Positions 38,165 through 44,768 of a DNA stretch of 44,768 nt are shown here, one piece after another. Position numbers and translations under genes: made by a program. Within the stretch, counting starts at the first letter, position 1. Every line of letters starts with the position of its first letter. Location: the NCBI RefSeq assembly GCF_003703975.1, contig NZ_QTJY01000032.1, positions 1 to 44,768 of the forward strand. Direction: 5' to 3'. The notes under the pieces are model-generated. The model worked only from the letters and a program-made list of their open reading frames with translations. It was not told the origin of the DNA and made no database searches. The DNA is from Larkinella soli (lineage in GTDB: Bacteria; Bacteroidota; Bacteroidia; Cytophagales; Spirosomataceae).

Positions 38165-40582
38165 ATGAACGGTAGCAAAAGGAGACGTTATTTATTGATC
38201 GATCCGTATCCAGTCCATCTGTTGTTCCGGCATCTGACTGTCCTATCCATTCTTCTGTTCCTGGTTTCGGTGCCGGGTGTTGCCCAGCAGCCGACCCGGG
38301 CCGATCAGATGAGTGATGAACAGCTGATTCAGTTTTACCAGCGTGCCCAGGCCGGCGGTCTGACGGAGATGCAGATCGAGCAGGCCGCCATGTCGCAGGG
38401 ATATACGCTGACAGACATTGCCAGGATGCGGCAGCGGATGGCCAGAATCCGGCAGCAGCAAAGCAACCGGGCCGGGCAGTTTTCCGGCGACACGCTGAAC
38501 AACCGCATGCAGCAGGGCGATCTTTCCCAGCGGCAGTTTTCACTGCTCGACAGCCTGAACCAGCTTCGACGCGACACCAGCCGGCGACCCGTGGTGTTCG
38601 GGGCCTCGCTGTTTCAGGGAACCACCCTCACCTTCGAACCGAACCTGCGCATCGCCACCCCGCGAAACTATGTTCTGGGGCCGGACGATGAACTGGTGGT
38701 GGACATCTTCGGCAACTCGGCCGAGAATTTCCGCCTGCGCATCAGCCCGGAAGGAACCGTCCGGATGCTGAACCTGGCCCCGATTTTCGTCAGCGGGCTG
38801 ACCATCGAACAGGCCGAGCAGCGCATCATCGGGCGGCTCCGGCAGGCCTACCAGGGCCTGAACCGCCCCGGCAGCGGCACCTCCGCCAGCGTGACGCTCG
38901 GCAGCATCCGCAGCATCCGGGTCACACTCGTCGGGGAAGTCGTGCGGCCGGGCACCTACACCATCTCGTCGCTGGCGACGGCCTTCAACGCCCTCTATCT
39001 GGCGGGCGGCCCCAATCCGGAAACCGGCTCATTCCGTACTATTCAGGTGATGCGGAACAACCGGGTCATCCGGACCATCGACCTCTACGACTACCTGCTC
39101 CGGGCCGACCGCAAGGACGACATCCGGCTGCTGGACCAGGACGTGATCCGGGTCAACGATTACGGCACCCGGGTGGAACTGGTCGGGCAGGTCAAGCGGC
39201 CGGCGGTGTATGAAACCAGAACCGGCGAAACCCTCCGGAACGTGCTGGCCTTTGCGGGCGGCTTTACCGACCGGGCGTATACCTTTTCCATTACGCTGCG
39301 CCGGAACACTCCCCGCGAACTGCGCATATCCACCATCACCCAGGAACAGATCGAGTCTTTCGTGCCCCAGTCGGGCGATAAATACACCGTCGGCGAAATC
39401 CTGAATCGCTACGAAAACCGGGTGACGGTGTCGGGGGCGGTGATGCGGCCGGGCGAGTATGCCTTCGGCGACGGCATCGCGTCGGTGCGGTCGCTCATCG
39501 ACCGGGCCGAGGGCCTTCGGAAGGACGCCTTTCTGAACCGGGCGGTGCTGTACCGCGAGCGCCCCAATACCGACCTCGAAGCCATCCCGTTCGATGTCGG
39601 CCGGCTGATGCGGAACGAGGTGGAAGACATTCCGCTGGCCCGGCAGGACAGCATTCACATTTACTCGGTCCGGGATTTACGGGAAGCGTATTCGGTCATC
39701 ATTCAGGGCGCGGTCAACCGGCCGGACACCTTCCAGTTCGTTTCGAACATGAGCGTAACGGACCTGATTGCGCTGGCGGGCGGCTTTCAGGAGGGCGCCA
39801 CACCCACCAGGGTCGAGGTGGCCCGCCGGATCCGGGAGGACACCACCAGCCTGACCGGCCGCGAAACCATCCGAATTTTTCAGTTCGACATCGACCGGGA
39901 ACTGCGGCTGAATGCGGCCGACTCCCGTTTTCTACTCAGACCGTTCGACGCCGTCTATGTCCGCACCTCTCCCCAGTATGAAGTGCAGCAGAACGTTTTC
40001 GTAGGCGGAGAAGTGCAGCACCCCGGCTATTATGCCATCCAGTCGCGGGTGGAGCGGATCTCCGACATCATCCGGCGGACCGGCGGCCTTAAACCGGGCG
40101 CCTTTCTGGTGGGGGCGCGATTCTCCCGGCGCGGCAACGCCATCGCCACCGATCTGCGGGCCATTCTGGAAGACCCCGGAGTCAGCGGAAACCTGCTGCT
40201 GGAAGCGGGTGACTCGCTGTTTATTCCCAAACGACCGGAGGTGGTGACGATCGAGGGGGCGGTTCTGAACCCGTCCATCGTCAGCTATTCGCAGGGTTTC
40301 CGGTTTATGGATTATGTGACCCAGGCCGGCGGATTTACGGATAACGCCCGGCAGAAACGGGCCTACGTTGTTTATTCCAACGGACTGAAAGACAGAACCA
40401 AACGATTTTTGTTCTTTAAGAAACGACCGAGAGTGGAACCAGGATCGACCGTGATCGTTCCCTTCGAACCGCTGGACGACCGCCGGCTGACCCCCGGTGA
40501 ACGCATCGGTATCATTTCCGTCATCGGAACCCTGACGGTCACGCTGGCCACGGTGGTCATCAACCTCGTCAGATTGTTTTAA
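38165..40582 (+). CDS. Wza-like SLBB-domain polysaccharide export protein
   Basis: An 805-residue outer-membrane/periplasmic exporter. After a signal sequence (LFRHLTVLSILLFLVSVPGVAQ) come a helical region and the Poly_export domain (NYVLGPDDELVVDIFGNSAENFRLRISPEGTVRM). Several SLBB domains follow (for example IRVTLVGEVVRPGTYTI, RVELVGQVKRPAVYET, RVTVSGAVMRPGEYAF, YSVIIQGAVNRPDTFQF, QNVFVGGEVQHPGYYAI, VVTIEGAVLNPSIV). A C-terminal hydrophobic helix (GIISVIGTLTVTLATVVINL) may form the membrane-crossing barrel as in Wza. It is about twice the length of E. coli Wza because of extra SLBB units, as usual in Bacteroidota. It heads the exopolysaccharide genes. Confidence 0.93.
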   Translation: MNGSKRRRYLLIDPYPVHLLFRHLTVLSILLFLVSVPGVAQQPTRADQMSDEQLIQFYQRAQAGGLTEMQIEQAAMSQGYTLTDIARMRQRMARIRQQQSNRAGQFSGDTLNNRMQQGDLSQRQFSLLDSLNQLRRDTSRRPVVFGASLFQGTTLTFEPNLRIATPRNYVLGPDDELVVDIFGNSAENFRLRISPEGTVRMLNLAPIFVSGLTIEQAEQRIIGRLRQAYQGLNRPGSGTSASVTLGSIRSIRVTLVGEVVRPGTYTISSLATAFNALYLAGGPNPETGSFRTIQVMRNNRVIRTIDLYDYLLRADRKDDIRLLDQDVIRVNDYGTRVELVGQVKRPAVYETRTGETLRNVLAFAGGFTDRAYTFSITLRRNTPRELRISTITQEQIESFVPQSGDKYTVGEILNRYENRVTVSGAVMRPGEYAFGDGIASVRSLIDRAEGLRKDAFLNRAVLYRERPNTDLEAIPFDVGRLMRNEVEDIPLARQDSIHIYSVRDLREAYSVIIQGAVNRPDTFQFVSNMSVTDLIALAGGFQEGATPTRVEVARRIREDTTSLTGRETIRIFQFDIDRELRLNAADSRFLLRPFDAVYVRTSPQYEVQQNVFVGGEVQHPGYYAIQSRVERISDIIRRTGGLKPGAFLVGARFSRRGNAIATDLRAILEDPGVSGNLLLEAGDSLFIPKRPEVVTIEGAVLNPSIVSYSQGFRFMDYVTQAGGFTDNARQKRAYVVYSNGLKDRTKRFLFFKKRPRVEPGSTVIVPFEPLDDRRLTPGERIGIISVIGTLTVTLATVVINLVRLF

Positions 40583-40636
40583 AAGGCACCCGAAAGCCGG
40601 GCGGCACGCCCGGTCTGAATCATAAAAGGTCGCTCC

Positions 40637-41764
40637 ATGACAGTTTCAGCGCATCAATCCCCGGTTCCGTCGGACGTCGATGACGAGTTCGTTCAGATTC
40701 GTCCGGCCGACCTCCGGAAATTTCTGCAGCGCAGCCGCACCGCCGTTCTGGGGTTCGCCCTGCTGGGAGCGGTGGCCGGTATCTATTATGCGTTTTCAAA
40801 GCCGGATGAATATACCTCCGAGGTCATCGTCATGCCCGAAGCCTCCTCGGGCGGTGGGGGCGGAATGGGCAATCTCGGTTCCATCGCCGGGCTGGCAGGC
40901 ATCAGCCTGGACAATCCGGCCGGGGAGGCCGTCCGGCCCGATCTGTATCCGAACGTGCTGGAAAGCATCCCGTTTGCGCTCGACCTGCTTAAACAGCCGG
41001 TCTATGCCAAACAGTACCGGACCACAATGCCGCTTCAGACCTATCTGAAACGGCAGGGCCGGGAAACGTTTCTGGACCGGCTGACCGGAAGTACGGGCGA
41101 TGCGGCCGATGCAGCCGTTCGGCCGCCAGCGCCGGCCAGCCTCCCTGACCCGAAAAATTACAGCAGGGCGCTCCAGATCACCCCGGAGCAGGAAGGGCTG
41201 GCCAATGCGCTTATCAGCCGCATCACGCCTACCATCGACCGCCGGACGGGCATGGTGACCATCGAAGCCAAAATGCCCGACCCGGTCGTGTCCGCCACGG
41301 TGGCCCGGCTTTCACTGGATTACCTGACGAACTACATCACCTCCTACCGGACGCAGAAAATCCGGAACCAGGCCGCCTTCCTGACCCAGCAGGTCGAGCA
41401 GTCGAAACGCCGGTATCAGTCGGCTGAATATGCCCTGGAAAGCTACCGCGACCGGAACCGGAGCCTGTACGGCGGTCTGGCCCGGCTGGAGGAACAGCGG
41501 CTTCAGGCCGATTATCTGCTGGCCCAAACCGTCTACAACGACCTTTCCCGGCAACTGGAACAGGCCAAAATCCGGGTGCAGGAAGAAACGCCGGTTTTCA
41601 AGATGCTGGAACCGCCCCGGATTCCGTTACGAAAAAGCGGCCCGCGACGAACGATGATCATCGTGGTCGCCATCGTGGCCGGTATGTTCGTCGGATTCGG
41701 CTGGACGCTGATGCGGATGCTTTTCTCTGGTCAACTTTTTGGTAAGCGAACTTCTTCAACATGA
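40637..41764 (+). CDS. Wzz/GNVR-type chain-length or co-polymerase protein
   Basis: A 375-residue inner-membrane protein with the two-TM polysaccharide co-polymerase layout. TM1 is at about 35-53 (RTAVLGFALLGAVAGIYYAF), followed by PDEYTSEVIVMPEAS and a Gly-rich stretch. A long periplasmic helical region follows (about 195-320), and TM2 lies near 337-358 (MIIVVAIVAGMFVGFGWTLM) after the conserved Pro-rich segment LEPPRIPLRKSGP. No kinase domain is fused. It acts with the Wza-like exporter 54 nt upstream. Its stop overlaps the next ATG by 4 nt (ATGA). Confidence 0.9.
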   Translation: MTVSAHQSPVPSDVDDEFVQIRPADLRKFLQRSRTAVLGFALLGAVAGIYYAFSKPDEYTSEVIVMPEASSGGGGGMGNLGSIAGLAGISLDNPAGEAVRPDLYPNVLESIPFALDLLKQPVYAKQYRTTMPLQTYLKRQGRETFLDRLTGSTGDAADAAVRPPAPASLPDPKNYSRALQITPEQEGLANALISRITPTIDRRTGMVTIEAKMPDPVVSATVARLSLDYLTNYITSYRTQKIRNQAAFLTQQVEQSKRRYQSAEYALESYRDRNRSLYGGLARLEEQRLQADYLLAQTVYNDLSRQLEQAKIRVQEETPVFKMLEPPRIPLRKSGPRRTMIIVVAIVAGMFVGFGWTLMRMLFSGQLFGKRTSST

Positions 41765-42741
41765 AAAAAGCATTGATTTGTGGCGTTTCCGGCCAGGACG
41801 GAGCCTATCTGGCTCACCTGCTGCTGAGCAAGGGGTATGATGTATACGGGGGCTCGCGCGATGCACAGATGGCTTCGTTTCAGAACCTGAACCGACTCGG
41901 CATCCGCCAGCAGGTGACGCTCGTATCGGTCAATATCAACGATTTCCGCAGCGTATTGCAGACCCTGCTGAAAATCAAACCGGATGAAGTCTATAACCTG
42001 GCCGGCCAGAGTTCGGTAGGTCTGTCGTTCGAACAGCCGGTCGAAACGCTGGAAAGCATCAGCATCGGGACGCTGAACCTGCTGGAAGCCATCCGTTTCA
42101 GCGAACTGCCGATCAAGCTGTACAATGCCGGGTCCAGCGAGTCTTTCGGGGATACGGGAACGCTTTCGGCCGACGAAAACACGCCCTTCCGGCCCCGCAG
42201 CCCGTATGCCGTCGCCAAGGCGGCCGCGTTCTGGCAGGTGGCCAACTACCGGGAAGCCTACCAGCTTTTCGCCAGCACCGGCATCCTGTTTAACCATGAA
42301 TCTCCGCTGCGGCCCGAACGCTTCGTGACCCGAAAGATCGTGGCCGCAGCCTGCCGCATTGCCCAGGGCAGCGACGAAAAACTAACGCTCGGCAACATCG
42401 ACATCGCCCGCGACTGGGGATGGGCCCCGGATTATGTGGAAGCCATGTGGCTCATGCTCCAGCACCCGAAGCCCGACGACTTCGTCATCGCAACCGGACA
42501 CACCCGCAAACTGAAAGATTTCATCCGGGTCGTGTTCGAACAGGTCAATCTGGATTGGGAAGCCCACGTTCAGATCGACCCGTCGTTTTTCCGCCCGACC
42601 GACCTGGCCGAAGGAAAGGCCAACCCCGCCAAGGCAAAGCGCGACCTGGGCTGGTCGGCCCGGTACAAGATGGAGGATGTAGCCCGTCTGATGGTCGAAG
42701 CGCAGCTCAACGGGGTTTTTCATCCGGCCGCGGTCCGGTAA
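41761..42741 (+). CDS. gmd: GDP-mannose 4,6-dehydratase
   Basis: A 326-residue short-chain dehydrogenase/reductase. The NADP-binding motif is CGVSGQDGAYLAHLLL. The catalytic set is present: Ser-Ser-Glu in NAGSSESFGD and Tyr-x3-Lys in SPYAVAKAAAFW. GMD-specific blocks are LFNHESPLRPERFVTRKI, GNIDIARDWGWAPDYVEAMW and the C-terminal KAKRDLGWSARY. It converts GDP-mannose to GDP-4-keto-6-deoxymannose, the precursor of GDP-fucose, GDP-rhamnose and GDP-perosamine. At 326 residues it is shorter than E. coli Gmd (373) but has all core motifs. It is translationally coupled to the Wzz-like gene. The later enzyme that fixes the sugar is not in the window. Confidence 0.92.
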   Translation: MKKALICGVSGQDGAYLAHLLLSKGYDVYGGSRDAQMASFQNLNRLGIRQQVTLVSVNINDFRSVLQTLLKIKPDEVYNLAGQSSVGLSFEQPVETLESISIGTLNLLEAIRFSELPIKLYNAGSSESFGDTGTLSADENTPFRPRSPYAVAKAAAFWQVANYREAYQLFASTGILFNHESPLRPERFVTRKIVAAACRIAQGSDEKLTLGNIDIARDWGWAPDYVEAMWLMLQHPKPDDFVIATGHTRKLKDFIRVVFEQVNLDWEAHVQIDPSFFRPTDLAEGKANPAKAKRDLGWSARYKMEDVARLMVEAQLNGVFHPAAVR

Positions 42742-42751
42742 CCACGTGTCA

Positions 42752-44092
42752 ATGATCGGATTATCCCCTCAGAAACTCAGCAGTACCGCCCGAAAAGCGT
42801 TCGCCAATGCCGGCTGGGTCTTTTTCGACCGCATCTTCCGCATGGCTACGTCCATGATCGTCGGGGTCTGGTCGGCCCGGTATCTGGGTCCCGATCAGTT
42901 CGGTTTGCTGAATTTTGCCATCGTGTTTCCGTCGGTGCTGATGCCGCTGGCCGGGCTGGGTCTGGCCAACGTGCTGGTCACGGAGATCGTCCGCGAAAGC
43001 GACCCGGAAAACCGGCTGATGGGCACGGCTTTCTGGCTCCGGCTGGCCGCCGGGGTGGCCTCCCTCCTGCTGATTACGGCAGTAACGGAAATTTTTTACC
43101 GGGATCAGCCGCTGCTTCAGTCGATGATCCTGTTCACGAGTTCGGTGCTCATCAGCCAGAGCGTGGATGTGGTCGGGCTGTATTTTCAGTCAAGGGTAAA
43201 GGCCCGCACCTCCGTCATCGCCCGGAGCCTGGGCTTCGGGATTGCCACCGCCCTGCGGGTTTATTTTCTGGCAAATCAGTTCGACCTGCTGGCTTTCGCT
43301 TTCATCGTCTTTTTCGAAAATGCCGTTTCCGCCCTGATTCTCATCGTGTTCTATAACCGGGAGCAGGGCCGCCATATGTTGCAGTGGCAGTTCGACCGCC
43401 GGGTGGCCGCCCGGCTCATGCAGCTGGCCTGGCCGCTGATGATCTCGGAGTTTTTTATTTTCATCTACATGCGGGCCGACCAGTATATGCTCAAGGAACT
43501 GGCCAGTGACGCCGAACTGGGCAAATTCAGCGCGGCTCTGCGGCTTTCGGAGGTCTGGTATTTCATTGCGACGGCCATCACCTCCTCGTTTTATCCGTCG
43601 ATCGTGGCGCTGAAGACCCGGAATGAGGAAGCGTTCCGGCAGGCCTTCCGGCGGCTGCTCGCTCTGCTTACCTTCATCAGCATCGCCATTGCGGTCGTGA
43701 TCTCCTTCACGGCACCCTTCCTGACGAACCTGCTGTTCGGGCAGAAATACGCCGGAGTCGATCAGATCCTGATCATCCATATCTGGTCGGCGGTGTTTGT
43801 TTTTACGGGGGTCGGAAGCAGCTACTGGTTCGTTCTGTACGACAAGCAGCGGGTTCTTCTGATGAAAACGGTCGCCGGGGTGATCGTCAACGTCCTGCTG
43901 AACTTCCTGCTGATTCCGACGTATGGGGCCAGCGGAGCGTCGATCGCCACGTTGTTCGGTCAGATGACGTCCTCCTACCTGATGAACTACGCCATCGGCC
44001 TGGCCCGGCCGGTTTTCCGGATTCAGACGGCGGCTTTCGGCGACGCGCTCCGGCTGAGTTTCCTGCGGGATTTTATCCGTCGGCCCGGCTGA
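42752..44092 (+). CDS. Wzx-like oligosaccharide flippase
   Basis: A 446-residue membrane protein of the MOP/Polysacc_synt family with about 12 TM segments. The N-terminus (NAGWVFFDRIFRMATSMIVGVWSARYLGPDQFGLLNFAIVF) is the standard start of this family, including the Arg/Tyr-Leu-Gly-Pro segment. Later parts include QLAWPLMISEFFIFIYMRADQYML, the typical mid-protein region. It would move undecaprenyl-linked repeat units across the inner membrane in the Wzx/Wzy pathway. A GTG at 42746 is an alternative start two codons earlier. It lies 10 nt after gmd. Confidence 0.92.
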   Translation: MIGLSPQKLSSTARKAFANAGWVFFDRIFRMATSMIVGVWSARYLGPDQFGLLNFAIVFPSVLMPLAGLGLANVLVTEIVRESDPENRLMGTAFWLRLAAGVASLLLITAVTEIFYRDQPLLQSMILFTSSVLISQSVDVVGLYFQSRVKARTSVIARSLGFGIATALRVYFLANQFDLLAFAFIVFFENAVSALILIVFYNREQGRHMLQWQFDRRVAARLMQLAWPLMISEFFIFIYMRADQYMLKELASDAELGKFSAALRLSEVWYFIATAITSSFYPSIVALKTRNEEAFRQAFRRLLALLTFISIAIAVVISFTAPFLTNLLFGQKYAGVDQILIIHIWSAVFVFTGVGSSYWFVLYDKQRVLLMKTVAGVIVNVLLNFLLIPTYGASGASIATLFGQMTSSYLMNYAIGLARPVFRIQTAAFGDALRLSFLRDFIRRPG

Positions 44093-44518
44093 CGGGTTTC
44101 AGGAGCCGGCCCATTGTGGGCTTCTTACCCTTTTCTTCGTGGCTTAACCATCGGGGCATACGATAATTTTCCGTGAAAATTTGGCTCAAAAGGCCGGATA
44201 AATTGTTCTTTTGGCAATACAATCCGCCGGCTATCTGTCTGTTAAATCATATGAATAGATTCAGCCGGCGCGTGGTCCATCCGGCGTTTCGCCCAATCCC
44301 GGTGTGACTTCAGGCCCGATCCTTCGTCTTTATCATAGGTCAGGCCGGTGCCATTTCCGGGAGAGCTAAAATGGATATCCGGCCGGTTCCCTGACAACTA
44401 TTTCCGGGAATTTACTGTCCTCCACCTTACCCTGGTCACTTAGTTCACATGGAAAACGGCAGGAACTGCGTTATTGAATCGGCACCTAACCCAAACGGAA
44501 CCCAAACTCAACGTAACG
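44093..44518. other. Non-coding gap within the exopolysaccharide locus
   Basis: This 426-bp region is more AT-rich than the neighbours. It has no open frame longer than about 26 codons and no protein-like sequence. A weak hairpin (GCCCA-TTG-TGGGC, 44109-44121) follows the flippase stop. I see no convincing promoter. It could hold a long leader or a regulatory RNA of the following glycosyltransferase gene. Confidence 0.5.
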
Positions 44519-44768
44519 ATGCAATTTGACATTCCCGTTCTCTTCCTCCTTTTCAACCGGCCGCAGCACGCCCGTCAGGTTCTCGATCAAATCCGGAGAA
44601 TACGCCCTGCCGAGCTTTTCATCGCCGTGGACGGACCGCGTCCCGACCATCCGACGGACGCCGGGCAGGTGGCGGAATGTCAGGCGCTGGCCGATGAAAT
44701 CGACTGGCCCTGTCAGGTACACCGGCTGTTTCAGGAAAAGAATCTGGGCTGTCGGCGGGCCGTCAGCA
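44519..44768 (+). CDS. Glycosyltransferase (GT2-like), 5' part only
   Basis: The first 83 codons of a gene cut by the right edge. The sequence FDIPVLFLLFNRPQHARQVL, then LFIAVDGPRPDHP, then QEKNLGCRRAVS is characteristic of a Bacteroidota GT2/GT-A family of sugar transferases in exopolysaccharide and O-antigen loci. The VDGPR segment is the start of the nucleotide-sugar site, and KNLGC leads toward the catalytic region outside the window. It probably adds a sugar to the growing repeat unit. Confidence 0.85.
   Translation, partial: MQFDIPVLFLLFNRPQHARQVLDQIRRIRPAELFIAVDGPRPDHPTDAGQVAECQALADEIDWPCQVHRLFQEKNLGCRRAVS

Noticed and set aside
44443-44528. A 26-codon ORF in the gap before the last glycosyltransferase, overlapping its start
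   Set aside because: No leader, no hydrophobic segment and no protein-like pattern; it is probably a chance frame, although a coupling leader peptide cannot be fully excluded.

Overview
The window is GC-rich (roughly 60% by eye) and comes from a Bacteroidota genome, most likely a Cytophagales/Spirosomaceae-type bacterium (Spirosoma, Larkinella, Rudanella and relatives). The indications are FtsX-type permeases with an N-terminal prefix domain, LytS/LytTR two-component pairs, planctomycete-type cytochrome/DUF1501 modules, promoters of the TTTG-N20-TAnnTTTG type, and start codons without Shine-Dalgarno sequences. The genus call is inference.

Layout. 1-620: 3' end of a DUF1553 cytochrome-type gene. 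648-6067: a regulatory and efflux block (secreted protein, PadR regulator, membrane protein with a regulator-like N-terminus, divergent 880-aa ABC permease). Both the PadR gene and the permease gene have a -24/-12 (sigma-54) promoter with a matched pair of tandem palindromes about 65 bp upstream. 6083-8362: lipoprotein dehydrogenase/cytochrome c. 8607-10830: CbrC-like protein and secreted D-aminoacylase. 10897-12033: three small genes, namely a nucleotidyltransferase-fold protein, an unknown 75-aa partner and an orphan CdiI-type immunity protein. 12066-16695: Tat-exported beta-propeller protein, secreted glycosidase-like protein, and a membrane cytochrome with leucine-rich repeats. 16704-18419: hybrid-type sensor kinase with CHASE3-like and PAS regions.

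18554-24630 is the most interesting part. A LytS/LytTR two-component pair is divergent from an operon encoding a small XRE regulator, an HlyD-type membrane fusion protein and a C39-peptidase ABC exporter. Immediately downstream is a 43-codon gene at 24436-24567. Its product has a textbook double-glycine leader and a 22-residue, phenylalanine-rich, cationic core, and a strong intrinsic terminator follows. Between the divergent promoters lies a 10-bp direct repeat with exactly 12 bp spacing, the usual geometry of a LytTR response-regulator site. Together these look like a self-contained peptide export system that may also be peptide-regulated, either a bacteriocin or a signalling peptide.

24730-29678: a PSCyt1/DUF1549/LamG/DUF1553 protein and its DUF1501 partner. 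29760-30878: MscS channel. It converges, across two REP-like hairpins, on a Gfo/Idh oxidoreductase and SUMF1-domain operon (30974-33317). 33481-38010: ABC-F ATPase, DedA protein, GT87-like membrane protein, and a gamma-class carbonic anhydrase-like protein on the minus strand. 38165 to the end: start of an exopolysaccharide locus (Wza-like SLBB exporter, Wzz-like chain-length protein, GDP-mannose 4,6-dehydratase, Wzx-like flippase, and a glycosyltransferase cut by the window edge). No rRNA, tRNA, CRISPR array or complete insertion sequence was seen.
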